From: Thiosocius sp049669185
Lineage (GTDB): Bacteria; Pseudomonadota; Gammaproteobacteria; Chromatiales; Chromatiaceae
Direction of reading: 5' to 3'
Assembly (NCBI GenBank): GCA_049669185.1
Contig: JBATKF010000363.1
Location: 1-6,132, forward strand
DNA length: 6,132 nucleotides
This document shows positions 1-5,183 of this stretch, one piece after another (position 1 is the stretch's first letter; each line of letters begins with the position of its first letter). The notes below the pieces were generated by a model, which was not told the origin of the DNA, ran no database searches, and saw only the letters and a program-made list of their open reading frames with translations. Position numbers and translations under genes: made by a program.

Positions 1-124
1 GGGGTGCACGGAGTGGAAGGCGGTGAAGGCGTAGTCGACACTACGTCGAATCGCCTGCAACGAGTACGCCCCGTCAGGGCGAGGGTATCGGGGGCCGCAG
101 CAGGAAATCGGTGAGCTATGCAGG
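1..124. other. Left-edge intergenic stretch with two small hairpins
   Basis: This stretch lies downstream of cheR and shows no recognisable gene. It holds two perfect inverted repeats: CGTAGT/ACTACG at 30-35 and 40-45 with a 4-base loop (extendable by one G-T and one G-C pair), and CGCCC/GGGCG at 67-71 and 77-81 with a 5-base loop. Neither is followed by a T-run on the minus strand, so a classical intrinsic terminator for cheR is not shown. The plus strand is open from 1 to a TGA at 112-114, but the translation resembles nothing I know and it runs through both hairpins. Confidence 0.4.
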
Positions 125-958
125 CTAGGATCGCAGGCGATAGACCAGACCGCCCTGGAGGTTGCGCATCTCGAACAAGTCCTGGTGTCCGCTCATGGAT
201 TCGGTCGAACCCAGGAACAGATGACCGCCAGGATGCAGTGCCCGGGCGATTCGCATGATGATTTCGCGTTTGCGTTCCTGCGAAAAATAGATCAGCACAT
301 TGCGGCAGAAGATTACATCGAACCGGCCCAGCAGATCGAACGGTTGCAGCAGATTGAAGGGCCGAAAACTCACGCGCTGGCGATAAAGAGGCAACAGCTC
401 GATGCAGCCCTGCTGCTCGCGAAAATAGCGCCGCCGCTGATCGTCGCTGAGTCCGCGCGCGGCCGAGACCCCGCAGTAGTTCGCAGCCTGCGCCTGCGCC
501 AGCGCAGTCGCCGAGATATCGGTACCGAGGATCTGATGATCCAGACTGCGCCGTACCCGCCCGAGCTGCATGGCATCCTGCAGACTGATCGACACCGTGT
601 AGGCCTCCTGGCCGGTCGACGCGGCAGCCGACCAGATGCGCAGCGAGCTGCGCTCGGTCTCGGCAAGGATGCCATCGGTCAATATGCGAAAATGGACCGA
701 GTCACGAAACCAGAACGTCTCGTTGGTCGTCATCGCATCCACGACCGCGGTCTGCAGGTCGCCATGGTCGGCCGCTGACAGTCTGTCGATCAGTTCCGCG
801 AAGCCGGTGATACCGAAACAGGTCAGCAGGCGCCCAAGCCGGCTGACCACCAGATATCCCTTATCCGGACCCAGACGGATACCGACGCGCTGCTCGAGGA
901 AATCGTGAATGACCGCGTACTGCGCGGGGCTCAGCTTATGAGCCGCAGTAGGTTCCAT
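125..958 (-). CDS. cheR: Chemotaxis protein methyltransferase CheR
   Basis: CheR transfers methyl groups from S-adenosylmethionine to glutamates of chemoreceptors, the forward half of chemotactic adaptation; it works in the cytoplasm at receptor arrays. The 277-residue product has the usual CheR length. An N-terminal helical domain (about 8-70) leads to TTNETFWFRD at 77-86, the SAM-binding segment IWSAAASTGQEAY at 108-120, GTDIS at 145-149 and FDVIFCRNVLIYF at 213-225, with a closing GSTES motif. The common Cys of the SAM loop is Ala113 here; the same stretch varies between CheR proteins, so I do not read it as inactivation. I chose the ATG at 958, which gives a family-like N-terminus. The longer ATG at 1060 would overlap cheV by 79 bases and adds an unrelated Arg/Ala-rich leader. 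The ribosome site (GCGGATTC) is weak. The gene follows cheV by 23 bases, so co-transcription is likely. The C-terminus looks most like the CheR1 type of pseudomonads. Confidence 0.95.
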   Translation of the reverse strand: MEPTAAHKLSPAQYAVIHDFLEQRVGIRLGPDKGYLVVSRLGRLLTCFGITGFAELIDRLSAADHGDLQTAVVDAMTTNETFWFRDSVHFRILTDGILAETERSSLRIWSAAASTGQEAYTVSISLQDAMQLGRVRRSLDHQILGTDISATALAQAQAANYCGVSAARGLSDDQRRRYFREQQGCIELLPLYRQRVSFRPFNLLQPFDLLGRFDVIFCRNVLIYFSQERKREIIMRIARALHPGGHLFLGSTESMSGHQDLFEMRNLQGGLVYRLRS

Positions 959-981
959 GAATCCGCTGTCGGGTAATGGCG

Positions 982-1923
982 TCAAGCGATTGCCCGGCGC
1001 TCTTTGGCGTGTTGCCGCAGTTGCTCCTGCACGACCATGGCCAGCGTGTCGGGCTCCCATTTAGGCAAGAAGTCGTTGGCACCGACCATGTGCCCCATCG
1101 ATTGATTGAAGTCCCCACTCAGCGAGGTATGCAGGATCACATGCAGATGCGATAGCCGGGGATGCGCGCGAATGGCCCGGGTCAGTGAATAGCCGTCCAT
1201 GCGTGGCATTTCCACATCGGAGATCACCAGCGCCAGCCAGTTCTCGACATCTCTGCCCTCATCGAGCCAGGCCTGCAGTTGATCGAAGGCCTGTTGGCCG
1301 TCGCTCGCCGCGGTGAATTCGACGCCCAGCTGGCCGAGCACACGGGCCACCTGATCACGCGCCACGCCAGAGTCGTCGACCATCAGCACATGCTGTGGAA
1401 AATCGCGCTGGAATTCCCCGATCACTCCTGCCGAAACCTCGCCCTGGCCGCCGACGACCTCTTTCAATACCTTCTCGATGTCGATGATCTCGACCAATTC
1501 CTCGTCGACCTGGGTGACGGCCGTCAGGTAGGTGCGCTGCGCGGCCCCCCTGGGTGGCGGCAGGACATCCTCCCAGTTCCGATTGACGATGCGATCGACC
1601 GAGTCGACCAGGAAGCCCTGAACCTTGCGGTTGTATTCCGTGACGATGACAAATTTTTCACGATGATCTTCGAGCGGCGACGCACCCATGGCGCGCCCGA
1701 GGTCTATCACTGCTATGGTCCTGCCGCGCATGGCGGCGATCCCGAGCACCGCTGTATGCGAGTGTGGCAGTACGGTCAGTGGCGGACACCGGATCACTTC
1801 CTGCACCTTAAAGACATTGATGCCGAAGCGCTGACGACCCGCGAGACGAAACAGCAGCAGCTCGAGGCGGTTGTAGCCGGCCAGCCTGGTGCGCAAATCC
1901 ACGCCGTCGAGTACCCCTGCCAT
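982..1923 (-). CDS. cheV: Chemotaxis coupling/response-regulator protein CheV
   Basis: CheV couples chemoreceptors to the CheA kinase and carries a receiver domain that can take phosphate, tuning receptor signalling. The 313-residue product has a CheW-like domain at about 17-155, including NVFKVQEV at 36-43, and a receiver domain at about 178-305. The receiver keeps its acidic pair Asp183-Asp184, the phospho-acceptor Asp236 in ISDVEMP, the switch Thr266/Ser267 and the conserved Lys288, so it should be phosphorylatable. The start at 1923 (MAGVLDGVDL) matches the family N-terminus and has a strong purine-rich ribosome site (GGGGAGGGG, 1932-1940) about 8-10 bases upstream. An ATG nine codons earlier at 1950 would bury that site inside the gene. 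It is the first gene of a cheV-cheR operon and is preceded by a sigma-28-like promoter at 1965-1991. Length and domain order are normal. Confidence 0.96.
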   Translation of the reverse strand: MAGVLDGVDLRTRLAGYNRLELLLFRLAGRQRFGINVFKVQEVIRCPPLTVLPHSHTAVLGIAAMRGRTIAVIDLGRAMGASPLEDHREKFVIVTEYNRKVQGFLVDSVDRIVNRNWEDVLPPPRGAAQRTYLTAVTQVDEELVEIIDIEKVLKEVVGGQGEVSAGVIGEFQRDFPQHVLMVDDSGVARDQVARVLGQLGVEFTAASDGQQAFDQLQAWLDEGRDVENWLALVISDVEMPRMDGYSLTRAIRAHPRLSHLHVILHTSLSGDFNQSMGHMVGANDFLPKWEPDTLAMVVQEQLRQHAKERRAIA

Positions 1924-1951
1924 GGCGCGCGCCCCTCCCCAAAACCGCATC

Positions 1952-1963
1952 CTGAGTGCTCAG
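1952..1963. repeat. Palindrome CTGAG-TG-CTCAG at the predicted cheV start point
   Basis: CTGAG (1952-1956) and CTCAG (1959-1963) form a perfect 5-bp inverted repeat around a 2-base centre. It lies 1 base beyond the predicted sigma-28 -10 element, over the likely transcription start of cheV. It could be an operator half-site pair, or it could be chance; no regulator is identified. Confidence 0.4.
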
Positions 1964-1964
1964 C

Positions 1965-1991
1965 GTAGCGGCTTGGGAACGCCAAGCTTTA
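1965..1991 (-). promoter_or_regulatory. Predicted sigma-28 (FliA) promoter of cheV-cheR
   Basis: Read on the minus strand, the -35 element is TAAAGCTT (1984-1991), 7 of 8 against the FliA consensus TAAAGTTT. It is followed by exactly 11 bases and the -10 element GCCGCTAC (1965-1972), 6 of 8 against GCCGATAA. The start point should fall near 1955-1959, leaving a leader of roughly 35 bases before the cheV ATG with its strong ribosome site. Chemotaxis genes are well-known FliA targets and this cluster also encodes the FliA inhibitor FlgM, which supports the call. The start point is inferred. Confidence 0.75.
1971..1987. repeat. Inverted repeat GCTTGG/CCAAGC in the cheV-flgA divergent region
   Basis: A perfect 6-bp inverted repeat (1971-1976 and 1982-1987) with a 5-base loop, followed on the plus strand by TTTAA. 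It fills the spacer of the predicted cheV promoter and lies 19 bases upstream of the flgA start. It might be a regulator site or a leader hairpin for flgA; overlap with the -35 element means part of the symmetry could be coincidental. Confidence 0.4.
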
Positions 1992-2006
1992 ACCTGAAGA
2001 ATCGGC

Positions 2007-2747
2007 ATGAACCTTGCTGACTTTCAACGTATGCGATCCATCAGACGGAAAACCGACGCCGCGGCGGTGCTCCTGTTGACGCTGGCCAGCTATGGGACAA
2101 GCGCCGATGACGAGCAAGTGCAATCTCATGCGAGCATTCGTGCCGCGGCCGAGCAGCACGTCCTCGCCCAGGCCGACAGGTTTGCCGGCGACCCCGAGGT
2201 CAACATCCGCGGTCTGGACAGCCGCCTCAAGCTGGCGGCGTGCGACGAACCGCTGGAGACCTATGATTCGCCGAATGGCCTCAACGGTGGTCGCGGGGTG
2301 GTCGGTGTGCGCTGCAATGGCGCCAAGCCGTGGAAGATCTATGTCCCGGTGCATGTGGCGCTGATAGACCGCGTGGTGGTCAGTCGTCGCCCCCTGGTCA
2401 AGGGGCAAACGCTGCGAGACGCAGACCTGACGCTCAGTGAGGCGGACACCTCGGAACTGCGCAAGGCCTATTTCTCACGCATCGAGGATGTGGTCGGTCT
2501 GCGCGCCAAACGGTCGGTCGCGAGCGGCACCACTTTGCACGCCGGACTGCTGCAGCGCGCCCAGCTGATCAAGCGCGGCGGACAGGTCGAGATCGTCGCG
2601 ATCAGCGGCGGCCTCCAGGTCAGGATGCGTGGCAAGGCCTTGGCCGATGGCAGTCTCGGTGACCGCATCCGGGTGGAGAATCTCAGCTCCGGACGGGTTG
2701 TCAGCGGCACCGTGGTCAGCAGCGGCGTGGTGCATGTCCTAAACTGA
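2007..2747 (+). CDS. flgA: Flagellar P-ring assembly chaperone FlgA
   Basis: FlgA is a periplasmic chaperone that helps FlgI subunits form the P-ring around the flagellar rod. The 246-residue product has a basic N-terminus (RSIRRK, 10-15), a hydrophobic stretch and a plausible signal-peptidase site after TSA at 31-33. The family signature around RGLDSRLKLAACDEPLE (68-84) is present, with Cys79 and Cys103 as the likely disulfide pair. A SAF-like region follows, and the C-terminal pattern GGLQVRMRGKALADG, then RIRVENLSSGRVVSG, is typical of FlgA. The ATG at 2007 has only a weak ribosome site (GAAGA, 1996-2000). An ATG at 2031 (residue 9) would give a tighter signal peptide but has no visible ribosome site. 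It diverges from cheV and precedes flgM by 129 bases on the same strand. No convincing sigma-54 or sigma-70 promoter was found upstream. Confidence 0.95.
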   Translation: MNLADFQRMRSIRRKTDAAAVLLLTLASYGTSADDEQVQSHASIRAAAEQHVLAQADRFAGDPEVNIRGLDSRLKLAACDEPLETYDSPNGLNGGRGVVGVRCNGAKPWKIYVPVHVALIDRVVVSRRPLVKGQTLRDADLTLSEADTSELRKAYFSRIEDVVGLRAKRSVASGTTLHAGLLQRAQLIKRGGQVEIVAISGGLQVRMRGKALADGSLGDRIRVENLSSGRVVSGTVVSSGVVHVLN

Positions 2748-2771
2748 CGGCGAGGCCGTGTCGGCTTCATG

Positions 2772-2792
2772 TCCGAAACGACTAATTTCGGA
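2772..2792. repeat. Inverted repeat TCCGAAA/TTTCGGA after flgA
   Basis: A perfect 7-bp inverted repeat (2772-2778 and 2786-2792) with a 7-base loop lies 24 bases past the flgA stop and about 30 bases before the flgM promoter. The stem is AT-rich and is followed by ATGAATTT, not a T-run. It may attenuate read-through from flgA into flgM, stabilise the flgA message end, or bind a regulator. Confidence 0.45.
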
Positions 2793-2820
2793 ATGAATTT
2801 CACGACTTAGGCTCGCTGAG

Positions 2821-2847
2821 TAAAGTCCGTCAAAAGTCGGACGATAC
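2821..2847 (+). promoter_or_regulatory. Predicted sigma-28 (FliA) promoter of flgM-flgN
   Basis: The -35 element TAAAGTCC (2821-2828) matches TAAAGTTT at 6 of 8 positions. Exactly 11 bases later the -10 element GACGATAC (2840-2847) matches GCCGATAA at 6 of 8. A start point near 2854 would leave a leader of about 23 bases before flgM. FliA-dependent flgM expression is the known negative feedback arrangement. A 5-bp inverted repeat GTCCG/CGGAC (2825-2829, 2838-2842) spans both elements. Confidence 0.75.
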
Positions 2848-2876
2848 AGGGGGCGTGCAACCAACGAAGGTGTGAA

Positions 2877-3200
2877 ATGGGCATCGAAATCAATGGAAAC
2901 AGCGGGCGACCGCCGCAAGAGGCCGTTGAAGCCAGCAAATCGCAGGCGACCACCGGCCAGCGGGCCGGCCAATCCAATGCCGGCGCCAAGAACGCCCCCA
3001 CGGGGGATCAGTTGCAGCTGTCGAATCAGGCCGCGCAGCTCCAGGCCCTCGAGGCCGAGATCGCCAACCTGCCGGTCGTCGACACCCAGCGGGTACAGGA
3101 TGTGCAGCGCACCCTGGCGACCGGATCCTTCGAGATTCAGCCGGCACGCGTGGCCGACAAGATGCTGAGCTTCGAGGCGGGACTCAGTAAGGCCGAGTAA
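2877..3200 (+). CDS. flgM: Anti-sigma-28 factor FlgM
   Basis: FlgM binds FliA (sigma-28) and holds late flagellar genes off until the hook-basal body is complete, when FlgM is exported through it. The 107-residue product has a low-complexity N-terminal half rich in Gly, Ala, Gln and Asn, as expected for this largely disordered, exported protein. The sigma-binding C-terminal half carries the family pattern: DQLQLSNQAAQLQALE (44-59), then NLPVVDTQRVQDVQ (64-77), then ATGSFEIQPARVADKML (81-97). The ATG at 2877 follows a good ribosome site (AAGGTG). It has its own sigma-28-like promoter, which would give autogenous feedback, and it lies 2 bases upstream of flgN, its expected partner in an operon. 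Length is normal. Confidence 0.95.
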   Translation: MGIEINGNSGRPPQEAVEASKSQATTGQRAGQSNAGAKNAPTGDQLQLSNQAAQLQALEAEIANLPVVDTQRVQDVQRTLATGSFEIQPARVADKMLSFEAGLSKAE

Positions 3201-3202
3201 TC

Positions 3203-3682
3203 GTGGACCGCACTCAGCTCTCCAAGGCCTTCACCGCGACCGTCCAGGCGAGCCTGCACGGCCTGCAGTCGCTCGAGCCGGTGCTTGAGCAGGAACTGAC
3301 CGCGCTGGGCGGACGTAATGCCGCCGCACTCGACCGCATCGTCGCCGGCAAACTCGAGCTGCTGCGTCAGATCGAACACAGCGTCCATGCGCGTGATCGC
3401 CTGCAGGAGGTCGCAGGCTTCACACAGGGCCTCGACGGCGGCAAGCAGCTGGTCGAGGCCTTCGACCAGGACGCGCTGACGGCGGAATGGGGCGCGCTGG
3501 TCGCATTGGCGCAGCGGATCGCTGTGCTCAATGACCGCAATGGCCAACTCGCGATGCAGGGGCAGCGCGCGACCCGCACTGCGTTATCTATCCTGACTGG
3601 TCGCAAAGATCGCCAAGACACCTACAGCACCCTGCGGCACGGCCGCGACGCCGCTACACGTTACTCCCTCGGCAAGGTCTGA
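3203..3682 (+). CDS. flgN: Flagellar export chaperone FlgN
   Basis: FlgN is a cytoplasmic chaperone for the hook-filament junction proteins FlgK and FlgL, delivering them to the flagellar export gate. The 159-residue product is almost wholly helical in appearance, Leu/Ala/Gln/Glu-rich, as in the family, and carries the typical C-terminal block LNDRNGQLAMQGQRATRTAL (residues 109-128) followed by ILTGRKDRQDTYS. It starts with GTG at 3203, two bases after the flgM stop, with AAGG inside the end of flgM (3189-3192) as ribosome site, so translation is probably coupled. FlgN sequences are poorly conserved; identification rests on size, helical make-up, C-terminal block and the flgM neighbour together. 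Confidence 0.9.
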   Translation: MDRTQLSKAFTATVQASLHGLQSLEPVLEQELTALGGRNAAALDRIVAGKLELLRQIEHSVHARDRLQEVAGFTQGLDGGKQLVEAFDQDALTAEWGALVALAQRIAVLNDRNGQLAMQGQRATRTALSILTGRKDRQDTYSTLRHGRDAATRYSLGKV

Positions 3683-3718
3683 TTCGCTATCGACTCGTAG
3701 CGAATGGCCTTAGTGGCC
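3682..3718. terminator. Two tandem hairpins between convergent flgN and the CAP gene
   Basis: The first hairpin is a perfect 8-bp stem ATTCGCTA/TAGCGAAT (3682-3689, 3698-3705) with an 8-base loop, starting on the last base of the flgN stop codon. Directly after it comes GGCC/GGCC (3706-3709, 3715-3718) with a 5-base loop. Because both flanking genes end here, a bidirectional transcript end is a natural role. There is no clear T-run on either strand, so efficient intrinsic termination is not established. Confidence 0.5.
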
Positions 3719-3759
3719 GTTCCCTGCTAGTTCGCGTTTAACCTGAACCATCGCCCGCA

Positions 3760-4641
3760 TCAGCGAAAATACTCCAGTTCAACCTGGAACGGTGTGCTAC
3801 CCGGAACCGTGCGCAGCACCGCACTGTGGCGCTGCCAGACCCCGCCCAGCAGGGTCTCCAACTCGGGCAGGAATAGCCGCGCACTGCGTACGTCGTAGAT
3901 GCTCACGTGCAGATCGTCGCGATAGTCCTCATTCAACGCCTGCCTCAGCGCAAAGCGGATCGGATTAACGGACACGAGCTCGAAGACGGCGCCGACAGGC
4001 TGGACCAGGTTGCTCGGCTGCCAGATCAGCGCATAGGGCACAGTCAGCTCCTGGGTTCTCTCCGAATAGTCGGCGATCACTGTCGGATCGCCGCCGTCGA
4101 TCACATAGGGCGGCTCACCATTGATATTGCCCGCGGTGGCGTAACGGCAGACATGATAGCGCGCCTGGTTGGCAAGCACGGTACCGCTGCTCGAGCGCAA
4201 GGGCGCACAGACGGTATCACCACAGCCCACCAGCAGGGTGTTCTGCCAGACCAGCTGGGTGTAGTGGCCACACGCGGAGATCGAACAGGCGCCGGTCGCA
4301 AAGTCGTAGCCGCGATACTCGTCGGCCCAGAGTCCGACCGCCTCACCGATGCTGAAGTCCAGACCGGTCGAGTACGCCAGGTTCTCGCCCTCGTTCACCC
4401 GGTCGTTGCTGTGCGCCCACACGCATTGTTTCGCATAGGCCTCGGCACTGTCGGCAAGCGGCTGATCCCAATTCAGCAGCGGCAGCGGAGGGTCCGCAAC
4501 CGGCTGCCCAGGGTAATCCCCCGCATTGACGTCCTCGCGGACCTGGTTATGACTCTGCAACGCAGCGGCTGGATCGCCAGCCCAGGCGGCGGACTGCAGA
4601 CAGAACGTGATCCCGAGGACCAGATTGAGCGTGCGCGACAT
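3760..4641 (-). CDS. Secreted CAP/SCP (PR-1-like) domain protein with unrecognised C-terminal half
   Basis: The CAP superfamily comprises secreted proteins with varied roles; bacterial members are mostly uncharacterised, so I give no specific function. The 293-residue product begins with a signal peptide (MSRTLN, then a hydrophobic run, likely cut after AWA at 19-21). The CAP domain spans about 24-175 and retains all four cavity residues: His77 in CVWAHS, Glu86 in GENLAY, Glu108 in LWADEY and His126 in GHYTQLVW. The second signature YHVCRYATAGNI is at 162-173. Cysteines 73, 119, 124, 140, 145 and 165 fit the PR-1 six-cysteine pattern, pointing to an oxidising periplasmic or extracellular site. 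Residues 176-293 match nothing I know and look beta-rich. The ATG at 4641 has GGGGGG (4651-4656) 9 bases upstream. Cys14 lies in the signal peptide but without a proper lipobox. It converges on flgN and is probably a single-gene unit. Confidence 0.9.
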   Translation of the reverse strand: MSRTLNLVLGITFCLQSAAWAGDPAAALQSHNQVREDVNAGDYPGQPVADPPLPLLNWDQPLADSAEAYAKQCVWAHSNDRVNEGENLAYSTGLDFSIGEAVGLWADEYRGYDFATGACSISACGHYTQLVWQNTLLVGCGDTVCAPLRSSSGTVLANQARYHVCRYATAGNINGEPPYVIDGGDPTVIADYSERTQELTVPYALIWQPSNLVQPVGAVFELVSVNPIRFALRQALNEDYRDDLHVSIYDVRSARLFLPELETLLGGVWQRHSAVLRTVPGSTPFQVELEYFR

Positions 4642-5014
4642 CGTACCGGACCCCCCATGGATCAGCTGGCGGTGATTCCCCGCTCGACGGGTGGATCTGA
4701 ATCCGCATCACACAGTTGTCAGATTAGTCGAGGCGCGGCGGGCCTTCCATCCAAGATGGTCGGTCTTGGGCTGGCTGTCACAATGCGCCGACGGCTACGG
4801 CGTCCCCAGCGGCTGCCAGGGCCGACGAATCGTGAACAACGGCCCGCGAGCTTCCAGCCGAAGCAGGCAAGCCGCTGAAAAACATCGGGTTGTGCCGTGG
4901 CGAGGGATGCGTCGGCGCGGTCAGTCGTCAGAGCTGCAAAATAATGCGACACATAGCTTGTCGATTTCGATGGGCAATGTTCCCCCACGCCAAGCTCTTT
5001 GGCACTCGCCGCGG
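4642..5014. other. Long intergenic stretch without a convincing gene
   Basis: Several short reading frames cross this stretch, but none has a recognisable product or good ribosome site. The nearest candidate is a 35-codon minus-strand frame (4778-4885, starting MFFSGLPASAG), with no Shine-Dalgarno sequence before it. Just beyond its stop is an inverted repeat CCAAGA/TCTTGG (4751-4756, 4764-4769) with a 7-base loop, overlapping a second one, CCATC/GATGG (4747-4751, 4755-4759). The promoter for the CAP gene must lie at the left part, but no clear -35/-10 pair was seen. It could be decayed coding sequence. Confidence 0.4.
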
Positions 5015-5016
5015 TA

Positions 5017-5029
5017 TATAATGGCGTCG
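5017..5029 (+). promoter_or_regulatory. -10 element and GC-rich discriminator of the tRNA-Arg gene
   Basis: A perfect TATAAT at 5017-5022 lies 53 bases before the mature tRNA and is followed at once by GGCGTCG, the GC-rich discriminator typical of stable-RNA promoters. The start point would be near 5029, giving a leader of about 47 bases. The -35 side is poor: TTGGCA (4999-5004) matches 5 of 6 but is only 12 bases from the -10, too close for normal use, and the properly spaced hexamer is not consensus-like. Confidence 0.6.
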
Positions 5030-5043
5030 TTTTTGCGTCTCCG

Positions 5044-5058
5044 CGACAGGTCTTGTCG
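5044..5058 (+). repeat. Small hairpin in the tRNA leader
   Basis: CGACA (5044-5048) and TGTCG (5054-5058) form a perfect 5-bp stem with a 5-base loop, 17 bases upstream of the mature tRNA 5' end. It may shape the precursor leader before RNase P cleavage; it is short enough to be chance. Confidence 0.3.
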
Positions 5059-5075
5059 AGGGCGCGAATCACGTC

Positions 5076-5152
5076 GCCCCCGTAGCTCAGCAGGATAGAG
5101 CAACCGCCTCCTAAGCGGTAGGTCGGACGTTCGAATCGTCTCGGGGGCACCA
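5076..5152 (+). tRNA. tRNA-Arg (anticodon CCT)
   Basis: This 77-base gene folds into a full cloverleaf and should decode the arginine codon AGG. The acceptor stem GCCCCCG (5076-5082) pairs perfectly with CGGGGGC (5142-5148). The D stem is GCTC/GAGC (5085-5088, 5098-5101). The anticodon stem ACCGC/GCGGT (5103-5107, 5115-5119) encloses loop CTCCTAA with anticodon CCT at 5110-5112. The T stem GGACG/CGTCT (5125-5129, 5137-5141) has one G-T pair around loop TTCGAAT. The discriminator is A5149 and CCA is encoded at 5150-5152. All invariant positions appear normal. It stands alone, with a TauE-family gene starting 31 bases downstream. tRNA genes are common integration sites, but no copy of its 3' end was seen elsewhere in the window. 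Confidence 0.97.
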
Positions 5153-5183
5153 TTCTCCTTCCGCTAGGCAGGGCCCGGCCGCC

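Noticed and set aside
959..1060. N-terminal extension of cheR starting at the ATG at 1060
   Set aside because: It overlaps cheV by 79 bases and its residues are unlike CheR; the ATG at 958 gives the family N-terminus.
1924..1950. Earlier cheV start at 1950
   Set aside because: The strong ribosome site at 1932-1940 serves the ATG at 1923, which also matches known CheV starts.
1279..1968. Plus-strand frame of 229 codons opposite cheV
   Set aside because: It is antisense to a complete CheV with all receiver residues.
1970..1988. Sigma-54 promoter for flgA (GG...GC pattern)
   Set aside because: The GG and GC pairs are 9 bases apart instead of the required 10 in each alignment tried.
3907..4878. 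Plus-strand frame of 323 codons opposite the CAP gene
   Set aside because: It is the antisense shadow of a gene with clear CAP motifs and a signal peptide; its translation has no recognisable features.
4778..4885. 35-codon minus-strand small protein gene
   Set aside because: It has no Shine-Dalgarno sequence before the ATG and no recognisable product; kept only as a remark in the gap entry.
4691..5098. Plus-strand frame of 135 codons before and into the tRNA
   Set aside because: It enters the tRNA, has no ribosome site and gives an Arg/Ser-rich translation without motifs.
5076..5152. tRNA gene as attachment site of an integrated element
   Set aside because: No integrase gene and no repeat of the tRNA 3' end are visible in the window.
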